A stretch of DNA of 64,000 bases from Chitinophaga alhagiae (lineage in GTDB: Bacteria; Bacteroidota; Bacteroidia; Chitinophagales; Chitinophagaceae): the NCBI RefSeq assembly GCF_003568665.1, contig NZ_QXMH01000002.1, forward strand, positions 620,001 through 684,000, written 5' to 3'. A model generated the notes under the pieces. It had not been told where the DNA came from. It saw nothing but the letters and a program-made list of their open reading frames with translations, and did not search any database. The position numbers were made by a program, and so were the translations under genes. This document shows, one piece after another, positions 1 to 8,352 of the stretch; position 1 is the stretch's first letter, and each line of letters starts with the position of its first letter.

Positions 1-305
1 AACATAACGACGCCATTATTGACAAGAGCGGTAAAACCGCTACCAACAATGCCGGCGGCGTGGTGGGCGGTATCACCAACGGCAACCCGCTGGTGTTCCG
101 CATAGCGGTGAAGCCCACCTCCAGCACCCCCAAAGTGCAGGAAACGCTCAACGTTGTGAGCGGCCAGGTGGAAGAGTTTTCCGTAAAAGGCCGCCACGAT
201 CTGTGTATTGCCCTGCGTGTGCCGGTAGTGCTGGAAGCCGTAACGGCCATGGTGCTGGCGGATTTTATGCTGCTGGAAATGCGCGCGCCGAGGGTGTGGA
301 AGTAG
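1..305 (+). CDS. aroC: Chorismate synthase, C-terminal part (5' truncated by window edge)
   Basis: The reading frame begins at base 3 and is open from the window edge to the TAG at 303-305. Chorismate synthase removes phosphate from EPSP to give chorismate, the last step of the shikimate pathway, in the cytoplasm with reduced FMN. The C-terminal signature is clear: GGVVGGITNGNP is followed by a fixed-pattern KPTSS segment and by the GRHDLC block that precedes the family's final helices (VVLEAVTAMVLADFML). About 100 residues are present of a protein that is normally 350-390 long. A strong hairpin lies about 30 bases after the stop. The identification is firm; the start is outside the window. 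Confidence 0.95.
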   Translation, partial: HNDAIIDKSGKTATNNAGGVVGGITNGNPLVFRIAVKPTSSTPKVQETLNVVSGQVEEFSVKGRHDLCIALRVPVVLEAVTAMVLADFMLLEMRAPRVWK

Positions 306-336
306 GGAATAACGAACTGATGAAACGCAATAGCAG

Positions 337-367
337 GCGGGCAGGAAATTACTTCCTGCCCGCTTTT
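337..367 (+). terminator. Rho-independent terminator of aroC
   Basis: An 11-bp perfect stem (337-347 pairs with 353-363) with a 5-base loop is followed by four T residues. It sits just after the aroC stop and fits an intrinsic terminator for that transcript. Confidence 0.8.
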
Positions 368-405
368 GTTGTAATAGATTTTTTTACCGCAACATGCATG
401 AACGG

Positions 406-453
406 AAAAAGGGCTGGCAAGAAAGTGTTCACATCTTTCTGCCAGCCCTTTTT
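406..453. terminator. Bidirectional terminator between aroC and the FKBP gene
   Basis: A long hairpin with arms 406-425 and 435-453 (one bulged A at 420) is flanked by A-runs on the left and T-runs on the right, so it can stop transcription from both directions. It lies in the convergent gap between aroC (+) and the FKBP gene (-). Confidence 0.75.
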
Positions 454-471
454 GTTTTCTATGATCTTCTT

Positions 472-1197
472 TTATTCCTTCACAGGCGGCGCCGGCGGTG
501 CTTCCGCGGGAATAGCCGCTTCAATGTTCAGCAGTTCTATATCAAACACCAGCGCACTGTTGGGTTTGATCTTGGGGCCGGCGGACCTTTCGCCGTAGGC
601 CAGTTGGGCGGGGATGAAGAGCTTCCACTTGCTGCCTACGGGCATCAGCAGCAGCGCCTCCGTCCAGCCGGGGATAACGCCCGTTACCGGCAGCGTCAGC
701 GGCTCGCCGCGGTCAATGGAGCTGTCAAACGTAGTGCCGTCTATCAGCATGCCGTGGTAGTGTACCTTCACCTTGTCGTTCGTAGTAGGCTTGGGGCCTG
801 TGCCGGCCTTGAGCACCTGGTATTGCAAACCGCTGGGCAATGTTACCACGCCTGCTTTCTTTTTATTGGCAGCCAGGTATTTTTCACCTTCCGCCTTGTT
901 TTTGTTCAGGATGTAGTCCCTTACCAGCATGGTGCCCTGTTCCGCGGAAAGCATGGGCGCTTTGCCTTTGTAATGGTCTTCAATGGCTTTGAACAACAGT
1001 TTCAGGTTCAGGCTGTCAAGCCCCTGGCCTTTGAGCATCTGCCCCAGGTCGTTACCGATGGTGTAACTCACGGAGTCTAGTGTGCTGGCAAGCAAGGGTT
1101 TGGTGGCCGCCGCAGGTTTGGCGGCCGGTTTCTTCTGGCTGTAGGCCGCTTGTGCCGCCAGCATGCTTAGCGCGATAAACAGGCATTTTCTGGTCAT
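472..1197 (-). CDS. FKBP-type peptidyl-prolyl cis-trans isomerase (Mip/FklB-like), exported
   Basis: A 241-residue protein. The ATG at 1195-1197 was chosen because it gives a clean signal peptide (MTRKCLFIALSMLAAQAAYS); the open frame runs 13 codons further upstream. An Ala/Lys/Pro linker is followed by a helical dimerisation-type region (about 35-125) resembling the N-terminal FKBP domain of Mip/FklB. The isomerase domain follows, recognisable from VHYHGMLIDGTTFDSS, the GVIPGWTEAL strand and the IPAQLAYGERSAG loop with the conserved Tyr-Gly pair. It probably helps fold periplasmic or outer-membrane proteins. It lies directly after the next gene on the minus strand (39-base gap) and may be co-transcribed with it. 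Confidence 0.9.
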   Translation of the reverse strand: MTRKCLFIALSMLAAQAAYSQKKPAAKPAAATKPLLASTLDSVSYTIGNDLGQMLKGQGLDSLNLKLLFKAIEDHYKGKAPMLSAEQGTMLVRDYILNKNKAEGEKYLAANKKKAGVVTLPSGLQYQVLKAGTGPKPTTNDKVKVHYHGMLIDGTTFDSSIDRGEPLTLPVTGVIPGWTEALLLMPVGSKWKLFIPAQLAYGERSAGPKIKPNSALVFDIELLNIEAAIPAEAPPAPPVKE

Positions 1198-1235
1198 ACC
1201 GGGTCTGTAAAATTTGAAACGCAATATAGGGCACA

Positions 1236-1937
1236 TTATTCAATCCTGCTCCATATTTCGCTGATAGGGTCGCCTTTTGAGCTTTTGCCGCTATGGTGCC
1301 ATTGTTTGCCGTCTACCTTGCCGTTAAAACCGAGGCTCATGCCTACGCGGCTGTTGTCGCGGCTGAAGAAGGTAATGGTTTCCGTGTATTGGCCGTTCTC
1401 AAAAGTATAGGTGCCGCCCCCTGTGCCAAAAAACTCTTTGGTCTCGGCGTTGATGGCCGCCCATTGAAAGCGGGTGCCGGAGAGTATCTTCAGGGTTTTG
1501 CGCGGGCCGGGGCGCATGGGGTCCATTTTGCCGTTGTTTTCCCGCGCGGTAATGCGCCAGGTGCCGGCAAGAGGAGCTTTGCCCTCATCTATGCGCTGCC
1601 ATACGGTGCTTTTGCCGGCGCAGTTCACGGTCAGCTGGCCGCCTTCCAGTTTGTAGGTGCAGGTATTGGTAGTGCCTACGTTCTCCTTGTCTGCCGTATT
1701 GAACTCAATCACTTCCGTAAGGTTGCCGCCGGAAGCGGTGAGGCGGCCGCCCAGGGTGCTCACGAACTGTTTGCCGGCCTGGTCAAACAGGGTCTGCATA
1801 AAATACCCGTCTTCAATAATGCGTACGGTTTGCGGTTCGCTGCCGGTGGGCGTTAATTGCCAGGCGCCTGTCAGCTCGCCCTGGGCAAAGGAAAGATGGG
1901 TAAGCAGCAGCAGTGCCGCCGAAAATAAGTGTTTCAT
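1236..1937 (-). CDS. Secreted protein with two tandem lipocalin-like domains
   Basis: A 233-residue protein starting at an ATG with a signal peptide (MKHLFSAALLLLTHLSFAQ). The mature part consists of two similar halves, about 20-125 and 126-233. Each begins with a G-W motif (LTGAWQLTP, LAGTWRITA), has an aromatic strand before a GG-turn, and ends with a Thr/Glu-rich strand before F (NLTEVIEFN, QYTETITFF). This looks like an internal duplication of a small beta-barrel domain. The enzyme or ligand is unknown. The FKBP gene lies 38 bases downstream, and a CocE-type hydrolase gene lies 27 bases upstream on the same strand, so the three may form one transcript. Confidence 0.7.
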   Translation of the reverse strand: MKHLFSAALLLLTHLSFAQGELTGAWQLTPTGSEPQTVRIIEDGYFMQTLFDQAGKQFVSTLGGRLTASGGNLTEVIEFNTADKENVGTTNTCTYKLEGGQLTVNCAGKSTVWQRIDEGKAPLAGTWRITARENNGKMDPMRPGPRKTLKILSGTRFQWAAINAETKEFFGTGGGTYTFENGQYTETITFFSRDNSRVGMSLGFNGKVDGKQWHHSGKSSKGDPISEIWSRIE

Positions 1938-1964
1938 ATTGCGTACTTTTTAACGTGGTTAAAA

Positions 1965-3863
1965 TCAATGCAGCACAGGCAGAACAATGCTGGATGGCCT
2001 GCTTGCATCGTGAAATATCCTGATGTTCGATTTGATAAAGTCTTTGTCTGCCGCTTTGTAAATGTTGGTGAACTGCTGCGGGTTGCGGTCTACCAGCGGG
2101 AACCAGCTGCTTTGTACCTGCACCATCAGCCGGTGGCCTTTTTTGAAAGTGTGCGCAATATCTGGCAGGGTGAATTTAACCGCTGTGGGTTTACCGGGTA
2201 CAAAGGGCTCGGGCTTTTCAAAGCTGTTGCGGAATTTGCCGCGCATGGGCTCCCCGCGCACCAGCATCTGGTAACCGCCCATGGGGTAGCCGCCGGGCGT
2301 GTACCGGTAGTGGGAGGCGGGAGCGGGCGGGTCTCCATAGCTGAAATCGTCCGGGAATACATCTATCAGCTTCACTACAAAGTCCGCGTCCGTTGTGCTG
2401 ATGCTTACCCGCAGGTCTGCCACCAGCGGGCCGCCCAGCGTAAGGTCTTCCTCCAGCGGGGCGGTCTGGAACACCAGCACGTCAGGCCGCCGGGATGCAA
2501 ACCGCTGGTCGTCCGTCATGTAACTGATGGTACGCACAAAATGCACATCTTCCGTATATGGCACTGGTTTGGCGGGGTCGCTCAGGTATTCCGTGTAGGC
2601 GTTGGCGATGGTGGGCCTGCTGAAAGCTAGCCCGCCTTCCGGTTGCAGGTAGATGGCTTTTTCCTGCATGCCCGGCGCAGGCCAGGAAGGGAACTGTTTC
2701 CACTGGTTCTCACCGGTAAAGAAGATGGCCGCTTCCTGCATGTTGGGGCCTTGGCCCTTGCCTTTCAGGTAAAGATCAAAAAAAGGTATTTCTATGTTCT
2801 GCTGGTACCATTCAGACGTGTTGCTCCCGAAGCGTACGTTGCCCATGAAGGTGCCGTCTGCGGCGGCCCACTGGCCGTGGTACCACGGGCCCATCACCAG
2901 GCGGTTATTGGTTGTTGGGCTTTGCTTTTCAATGGTCTTGTAGGTTTCCCAGGCGCCGAAGCAATCTTCCGCGTCAAACGTGCCGCCCACTACTAACGAT
3001 GCCGGCTGCACGTTTTTGATGAAGTTGCGGATATTGCGGGCTTTCCACCAGTTATCGTACGTAGGGTGGGCGTAGAGGTCTTTCCAGAACTGGATGCTGT
3101 CACCTATCATGGCCGCCAGGTTGTTGAGGGGGCCGGCTTCGAGGTAAAATTTGTAGTTGTCATGCACCTTGAAATCGTAGCCGGTGGGCGGCACAGTGGT
3201 TGGTTGCGGCCGCGGTTTGCCGAAGGCATTGTAAAAGGCAAAGGCGTCGTTAAGGAAGAAGGCGCCGTTGTGGTGAAAATCGTCCCCAACGAACCAGTCT
3301 GTTACCGGGGCCTGCGGGCTTACCGCCTTCAGGGCCGGGTGTCCGCTAAGGGCGGCCATGGTGGAGTAGAAGCCGGGGTAGGAAATGCCGAATACGCCCA
3401 CGTTGCCGTTGTTGTGCGCCAGGTTCTTCACCAGCCAGTCTATGGTATCATATGTATCGCTGGCTTCGTCTATGTCCGTTTTGCCTTGTTTGCTGGGGTT
3501 GAAGGGCCTTACGTTCACAAATTCCCCTTCGCTCATCCATCTTCCCCTCACATCCTGCAGCACAATGATGTACCCTTCCCTGAAATAGTGCATGTAATAT
3601 GGGGACCTGCTCAGGAAGGGCCTGAACGCTTTTTCCCCGTACGGCGCGCAGGAGTAGGGCGTTCTGGAAAGCAGCACGGGGTGTTGCTCTGCGTTGTTCC
3701 TGGGCGCGTAAATGGACGTGAACAGCTGTACGCCGTCCCGCATGGGTATCAGCACTTCTTTTTTGGTGTAGTTTTCCAGGAACCAGAGGGAATCTGCCGC
3801 GGTTTGCGCGGAAAGGGTTACCCGGGCGCAGAGGAATAGCAGCAGAACAAGGCTTTTCTTCAT
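1965..3863 (-). CDS. CocE/NonD-type serine hydrolase (X-Pro dipeptidyl-peptidase S15 family), exported
   Basis: A 632-residue alpha/beta hydrolase with a signal peptide (MKKSLVLLLFLCARVTLSAQ). The N-terminal MRDGVQLFTSIYAP strand and the YTPY/RTPYS region are typical of the family. The nucleophile is Ser161 in the GISYPGFY elbow. An Asp follows in the GGTFDAED segment and the catalytic His in VMGPWYHG. The C-terminal part (about 400-632) is the jelly-roll domain found in cocaine esterase, alpha-amino-acid ester hydrolases and glutaryl-7-ACA acylase. The substrate (peptide, ester or amide) cannot be read from sequence. It is the first gene of a possible three-gene minus-strand unit. Confidence 0.88.
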   Translation of the reverse strand: MKKSLVLLLFLCARVTLSAQTAADSLWFLENYTKKEVLIPMRDGVQLFTSIYAPRNNAEQHPVLLSRTPYSCAPYGEKAFRPFLSRSPYYMHYFREGYIIVLQDVRGRWMSEGEFVNVRPFNPSKQGKTDIDEASDTYDTIDWLVKNLAHNNGNVGVFGISYPGFYSTMAALSGHPALKAVSPQAPVTDWFVGDDFHHNGAFFLNDAFAFYNAFGKPRPQPTTVPPTGYDFKVHDNYKFYLEAGPLNNLAAMIGDSIQFWKDLYAHPTYDNWWKARNIRNFIKNVQPASLVVGGTFDAEDCFGAWETYKTIEKQSPTTNNRLVMGPWYHGQWAAADGTFMGNVRFGSNTSEWYQQNIEIPFFDLYLKGKGQGPNMQEAAIFFTGENQWKQFPSWPAPGMQEKAIYLQPEGGLAFSRPTIANAYTEYLSDPAKPVPYTEDVHFVRTISYMTDDQRFASRRPDVLVFQTAPLEEDLTLGGPLVADLRVSISTTDADFVVKLIDVFPDDFSYGDPPAPASHYRYTPGGYPMGGYQMLVRGEPMRGKFRNSFEKPEPFVPGKPTAVKFTLPDIAHTFKKGHRLMVQVQSSWFPLVDRNPQQFTNIYKAADKDFIKSNIRIFHDASRPSSIVLPVLH

Positions 3864-3933
3864 ATCTCGGCTTATTGGTCAGTGATGTTAAATATAACCG
3901 ATCTGCCGTAACTTAGGGCCAAAATTTTGATAT

Positions 3934-4443
3934 ATGGCAAGACCCCTGGCTTCAGAATACGGTGAATATTATCACGGTTATATCAGCAAGGTAAAGGAAG
4001 ATGATCTGCTGACGGCCTTCCGCAATCAAACGGCCGTTTCCTTGCAGTTCTGGCGGGAAATTCCGGAAAACAAACTTGACCATGCCTATGCCACCGGCAA
4101 ATGGACCGTCAGGCAGGTGCTGCAGCACCTTACAGACGCGGAGCGCATTTTTGCGTACCGGGCGCTGCGGTTTGCAAGAAAGGACATGACGCCGCTGGCC
4201 TCCTTTGACGAGAACAGCTATGCGGAAGAGGCGCGGGTAGACCACCGCAGCTGGACGGACATGGTGGAGGAATTTCAGATGGTGCGCATTGCCTCCGAGC
4301 ACCTGTTCCGCTCGCTTGACGGCGAAGAAATGGAACGCAGCGGCATAGCCAGCAACGCGCTCATGAGCGTGCGCAGCCTGGGGTATGTGATCATTGGCCA
4401 CGCCATTCATCACCAGGGCATTGTGAAGGAAAGATATTTGTAG
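3934..4443 (+). CDS. DinB-like (DinB_2) putative metal-binding protein
   Basis: A 169-residue protein of the DinB/YfiT four-helix-bundle superfamily. The segment WTVRQVLQHLTDAER carries the first metal-ligand histidine (His65). The C-terminal GHAIHHQG block supplies the other two (His156 and His159 or His160). This His triad normally binds Ni, Zn or Fe. Members include thiol-dependent transferases and stress-induced proteins, so the reaction cannot be assigned. The gene stands alone, divergent from the CocE-type gene, and is followed by a terminator. Confidence 0.85.
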   Translation: MARPLASEYGEYYHGYISKVKEDDLLTAFRNQTAVSLQFWREIPENKLDHAYATGKWTVRQVLQHLTDAERIFAYRALRFARKDMTPLASFDENSYAEEARVDHRSWTDMVEEFQMVRIASEHLFRSLDGEEMERSGIASNALMSVRSLGYVIIGHAIHHQGIVKERYL

Positions 4444-4507
4444 CGCCGGATATGATTGCCCCATAAGAATGCGGCTGATGTTGCGGCTGCGTAAACAATA
4501 ATGCTTT

Positions 4508-4536
4508 AAGGCGCCGTTTGCCGCGGCGCCTTTTTA
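4508..4536 (+). terminator. Terminator after the DinB-like gene
   Basis: A GC-rich stem (AAGGCGCC paired with GGCGCC after a short loop) ends at 4530 and is followed by five T residues. It is 65 bases beyond the stop of the DinB-like gene. Confidence 0.75.
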
Positions 4537-4540
4537 TTTT

Positions 4541-4604
4541 CCCGTTAGAGTAAATCAAATTCCCGATAGCGTAAACCCCATCCCTCTCCGCCGGGCTATT
4601 TTTG
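4541..4604 (+). promoter_or_regulatory. Promoter and paired direct repeats ahead of the siderophore receptor
   Basis: TATTTTTG at 4597-4604 matches the Bacteroidota -7 consensus TAnnTTTG and is 62 bases before the receptor ATG. Just upstream, two 16-bp direct repeats (4541-4556 and 4562-4577, 13 of 16 identical, sharing CCCG-TAG-GTAAA) are spaced exactly 21 bp, two helical turns. The second repeat overlaps where a -33 element should be. This layout suits an activator binding as a dimer, for example an AraC-type siderophore regulator. The regulator is not in the window. Confidence 0.5.
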
Positions 4605-4666
4605 TGGTCTCAATTTGAGCATCCTGTTTGGTACGGCCCTCCTTAATCCAATAATCAAATCGCCAG

Positions 4667-7006
4667 ATGAAATCATTTTTACTTCGCTGCATGGCCGTGC
4701 TATGCCTGCTGCCGTTCACTTTGGAATTATCCGCGCAATCCGGGAAGGGGAGCATACGCGGAACTGTGTATACATCAGACGGGGAAACGGCGGCGGCAGT
4801 GGGACTGCGGCTGGCAGGCACCAAAAAACAGGTCATCAGCCGGGAAGACGGCACCTTTCAGTTCCGCGATGTGGCGGCAGGCACCTATGAAATTGAAGTG
4901 TTCCTGCTGGGCCATGAAACACTGCGCCAAAGCATCACCGTAGCGGCGGGGCAGCAGGCGGAGGCAGCCCTCCGGCTGAACGCCTCCCAAAAAACATTGC
5001 AGGAGGTGATCATTGCCGGCGGCGCCAACCGGTTTGCCCGCAAAGAAAGCGAGTCCGCCACCCGCATGCCGCTCAAAAACCTGGAGAACCCGCAGGTGTA
5101 CACCGTGGTGGGCGCCGAGCTGATGAAGGAGCAGGTAATTATTGATTATAAAGATGCCATTAAGAACGTACCCGGCGTCAACTCTACGGAAACGGTCAGC
5201 AATGGCCGCACGTCAACCATTATCAGGGGTTTCAGAACAGGCAGCTTCATCAGGAACGGGCTCACCGCCAACCAGCTGATAACGGTAGACCCCGCCAACC
5301 TGGAAAGCGTGGAAGTGCTCAAAGGCCCTTCCGGCACATTGTTCGGCACAGGTTCCGTATCCTATGGAGGGGTGGTGAACAGGGTTACCAAAAGACCTTT
5401 TGACGTGTTCCGCAGCGAGCTGTCCCTCACGGCAGGCAGCTTTGGCCTTAACAGGATCACGGCAGATATCAATACCCCGCTGAACGAAGATAAAACGGCC
5501 CTGCTGCGTGTCAATATCGGGCGCCATGCCTCCGGCAGCTTCCAGGAAAGCGGCTACCGCAAAAATTATTTCCTGGCCGCCGCCTTCAGCTACAAAGCCA
5601 ATGAAAAGCTGTCTTTTATGGTAGACCTGGAGCTGTTCCGCAATGAAGGCACGCCGGCGGTGGCTTATATCAACCCTACCGCCAATGTGAAGAACTGGAA
5701 GGAAATGGAGCAGTACTATTTCCGCACGTATTATTCCAATGACCTGAGATCTGTTTTCCCCGGCTATAACCTGTACGCGCAAATGAACTACAAGCTCTCC
5801 GGCAAATGGACATCTACCACCCTGTTCTCTACAGGCGGCGTAAATGCCCGCCAGCAAACGCAGTTCACCGGCACTATCCTGAACGATTCCATGCTGAGCC
5901 GCCGCGTGCAGAGATACAGCCATAACTACCAGAGCATACAGGTGCAGCAGAACGTGAACGGCGAGTTCCAGACAGGCGGCATCCGCCACCGCGTGCTTAT
6001 TGGCGCGGATTACCTCGCGGATATCACGCAGCCCACCTACATCATGAACTATATTCATGACTCCGTGAGGTACAAGGAAGCCGCGCTGCCCATTCTCACT
6101 ACAGAAATGATGGAAGAACGGCTGAGCCAGCTGCAGCCCGGCTCTCACTACAGCAGCCATGCGGACAGGTACGGCATCTACGCTGCGGACGCCATCAATT
6201 TTACGGACCGCCTGCTGTTGCTGCTGAGCCTGCGGTGGGACAAGGTAGACAACCGCGGCACGTTCTCTTACATCACCGGCAAAACCACCGGCAGTTATAA
6301 CAAATCTTCCTTTTCACCCAAAGCGGGCGTAGTGTACCAGCTGGTGAAGAACAGGCTGTCTGTTTTTGCGAACTACATGAACGGCTTCTCCTACAACACC
6401 GGGCAGGATTTCAATGGTGGACCTTTTAAACCCGAGCAGGCCAACCAGTGGGAAGGCGGCCTGAAAGCCGAGCTGGGCGGCAAGCTCACCGCTACCCTCA
6501 GCGCGTATGATATTACGGTAACGGATAAACTCAGAACAGACCCGGACCATGCGGGTTTTTCCATACAAGACGGCGTGCAGAACAGCAAGGGCGCCGAGCT
6601 GGAGCTGATCAGCAACCCTGTAGCCGGTTTGAACGTGATGGGCGGTTACGGGTTTAACGAAAGCGTTTTCAAGAAATCGAATAAAAATGTAGAAGGCAAA
6701 CGGCCCGGCCGTTCCGGCGGCAAACATATGGCCAACGTATGGGCCAGCTACCGGCTTACCGGTGGCAAGGCCCGCGGCCTGGGCGTAGGAGCGGGCGTAT
6801 ATTACACCAGCGAAATACCTTTTGATGACGCCAATACCCTGTTCTTCCCGGCATATGCGCTGGTGAACGGAACGGTGTTCTATGACAGGCCCGGCTACCG
6901 CATTGGCCTTAAACTGGACAATATTTCCAATGTCAGGTATTGGGGCCCCTGGGGCGAGCCGCAGCCACCGAGGAACTATGCCGTTAACCTTATAGTGAAG
7001 TTGTAA
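4667..7006 (+). CDS. TonB-dependent siderophore receptor
   Basis: A 779-residue outer-membrane receptor. A signal peptide (about 1-24) is followed by a carboxypeptidase-regulatory-like beta-sandwich (about 28-105, IRGTVYTSDGETAAAVGL), then the plug (about 125-240, with IIRGFRTGSFIRNG and LESVEVLKGPSGTLFG) and a 22-strand barrel ending in LIVKL with the YWGPWGEPQPPR segment typical of ferric-siderophore receptors. It would import a ferri-siderophore using TonB energy. A PepSY membrane protein follows 57 bases later, a pairing widely seen in iron uptake where the second protein helps reduce iron released from the siderophore. The siderophore is not identifiable. Confidence 0.92.
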   Translation: MKSFLLRCMAVLCLLPFTLELSAQSGKGSIRGTVYTSDGETAAAVGLRLAGTKKQVISREDGTFQFRDVAAGTYEIEVFLLGHETLRQSITVAAGQQAEAALRLNASQKTLQEVIIAGGANRFARKESESATRMPLKNLENPQVYTVVGAELMKEQVIIDYKDAIKNVPGVNSTETVSNGRTSTIIRGFRTGSFIRNGLTANQLITVDPANLESVEVLKGPSGTLFGTGSVSYGGVVNRVTKRPFDVFRSELSLTAGSFGLNRITADINTPLNEDKTALLRVNIGRHASGSFQESGYRKNYFLAAAFSYKANEKLSFMVDLELFRNEGTPAVAYINPTANVKNWKEMEQYYFRTYYSNDLRSVFPGYNLYAQMNYKLSGKWTSTTLFSTGGVNARQQTQFTGTILNDSMLSRRVQRYSHNYQSIQVQQNVNGEFQTGGIRHRVLIGADYLADITQPTYIMNYIHDSVRYKEAALPILTTEMMEERLSQLQPGSHYSSHADRYGIYAADAINFTDRLLLLLSLRWDKVDNRGTFSYITGKTTGSYNKSSFSPKAGVVYQLVKNRLSVFANYMNGFSYNTGQDFNGGPFKPEQANQWEGGLKAELGGKLTATLSAYDITVTDKLRTDPDHAGFSIQDGVQNSKGAELELISNPVAGLNVMGGYGFNESVFKKSNKNVEGKRPGRSGGKHMANVWASYRLTGGKARGLGVGAGVYYTSEIPFDDANTLFFPAYALVNGTVFYDRPGYRIGLKLDNISNVRYWGPWGEPQPPRNYAVNLIVKL

Positions 7007-7063
7007 TAGTTGTTTCCATAGCGGGTGCCCGGCGCAGGCCGGGTACTCTTTTTTTTGTTATCT

Positions 7064-8215
7064 ATGCGAAGTACGCGGTTCAAAAAAATTACGGGGTGGC
7101 TGCACCTATGGCTGGGCCTGGTGTCAGGTATTGTGGTGCTGGTCATTTCATTGACCGGCGCCTTGCTTTCCTGGCAGCCTGAAATACAGGAGTGGACGCA
7201 GCCCTACCAGTTTGTGGAACAGGAGCAAAAAACTTTTGTGCCGGTGTCTGTCATGCGCCGCAACGCGGAAGCCGCCATGCAGGGCAAAAAGGCCTTCAGG
7301 GTGCTGCTGGAAGGTAAGAACAAAGCTGCCGTGGTACAGTTTTACCAGCAGCAGCCGTACTATTATTTTAACGTGTATGTCAACCCCTACACCGGTATGG
7401 TGCAGAAGGTGCTTGACCGGGACGATGAGTTTTTCCGTATTATACTGAACGGGCATTTGTACCTGTGGCTGCCGCAGCGTATCGGGCACCAGGTGGTCAT
7501 TTACGGCACGCTGGTGTTCCTGCTCATGCTGGTTTCCGGCATAGTGCTCTGGTGGCCGCGCAATGCCGCGCGCAGAAAGGTGAGCTTCAACGTAAAATGG
7601 AACGCTTCTCCCAAAAGGCTGAATTACGACCTGCACAATGTATTGGGCTTCTATGCCTGCTGGATCATTATTTTTGCCGCATTAACGGGGCTGGTTTGGG
7701 GGTTTGACTGGATGGCGAAGGCCGAGTTCTGGATTTTCAGCGGCGGCGGCAAGCGCCCGGAAGGGTTGAAATTAATATCCGCTCCTCCGGTGAAAAAAGA
7801 CGCGCTGGCCATTGACCTGGTGCAGCACAAAATAACCGCCATGTACCCCGATGCGGCCGTGTATACCCTGTCTTTCCCGGCCAATGACTCCGCAGTGATA
7901 CAGGCCAGGGCGTATCCCAGCAGCGGGCAGTATTACAATGGCAACTATCATTATTTTGACCAGTACACGGGCGGGGAAAAACCGGCGCCTTTTATGGGCC
8001 GCTACAGCCAGGCTACGCTGGCGGAGAAAGCCTCCCGGATGAACTATGATATTCATGTGGGCAGCATTTGGGGATGGCCGGGCCGCCTGCTGATGTTCCT
8101 GGCGGCGCTGGTAGCGGCTTCGCTGCCGGTAACCGGTTTCCTGGTATGGAAGGGGAGAAGGGGGAAGAAGCAGACCGCAAGGAAAATACCGCGGCCGGCG
8201 CGTAAAGCCGCTTGA
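7064..8215 (+). CDS. PepSY-associated TM protein (putative iron-siderophore reductase)
   Basis: A 383-residue inner-membrane protein. The ATG at 7064 was preferred to an upstream alternative because it starts right before the conserved first helix (KKITGWLHLWLGLVSG). Four membrane helices are visible: about residues 8-32, 138-162, 190-212 and 340-362. Two periplasmic PepSY-like regions lie between them. His residues in the helices (HLWLG, the GHQVVIYG region and the LHNVLGFY helix) could bind heme. The family is linked to reduction of ferric siderophores. It is probably co-transcribed with the receptor upstream. Confidence 0.85.
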   Translation: MRSTRFKKITGWLHLWLGLVSGIVVLVISLTGALLSWQPEIQEWTQPYQFVEQEQKTFVPVSVMRRNAEAAMQGKKAFRVLLEGKNKAAVVQFYQQQPYYYFNVYVNPYTGMVQKVLDRDDEFFRIILNGHLYLWLPQRIGHQVVIYGTLVFLLMLVSGIVLWWPRNAARRKVSFNVKWNASPKRLNYDLHNVLGFYACWIIIFAALTGLVWGFDWMAKAEFWIFSGGGKRPEGLKLISAPPVKKDALAIDLVQHKITAMYPDAAVYTLSFPANDSAVIQARAYPSSGQYYNGNYHYFDQYTGGEKPAPFMGRYSQATLAEKASRMNYDIHVGSIWGWPGRLLMFLAALVAASLPVTGFLVWKGRRGKKQTARKIPRPARKAA

Positions 8216-8220
8216 AAAAA

Positions 8221-8329
8221 AGGGGCCGTCTTAAAAGTAATTTGTCCTGATTTTAGTCAGGCACCGGATGGAGAGAATTTTCGTTGATGCAATTCTCAAG
8301 CCGGTCAAACTACTTTTGAGACAGCCCCT
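8221..8329. repeat. 109-bp structured element with 24-bp terminal inverted repeats (MITE-like or unusual terminator)
   Basis: The outer arms 8221-8244 and 8306-8329 are inverted repeats identical at 21 of 24 positions. Inside are two further perfect hairpins: CCTGA/TCAGG (8246-8250 with 8257-8261), and ACCGG/CCGGT (8263-8267 with 8301-8305) enclosing GAGAATT/AATTCTC (8273-8279 with 8291-8297). The whole folds into a closed multibranch cruciform. The end sequence (AGGGGCTGTCTCAAAAGTAG on the minus strand) resembles IS1182-type insertion-sequence ends from memory. It fills the gap between two convergent genes and has A and T runs outside its arms, so it could also serve as a bidirectional terminator. 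Confidence 0.6.
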
Positions 8330-8352
8330 TTCATATATTGGGGCAGCTATGC

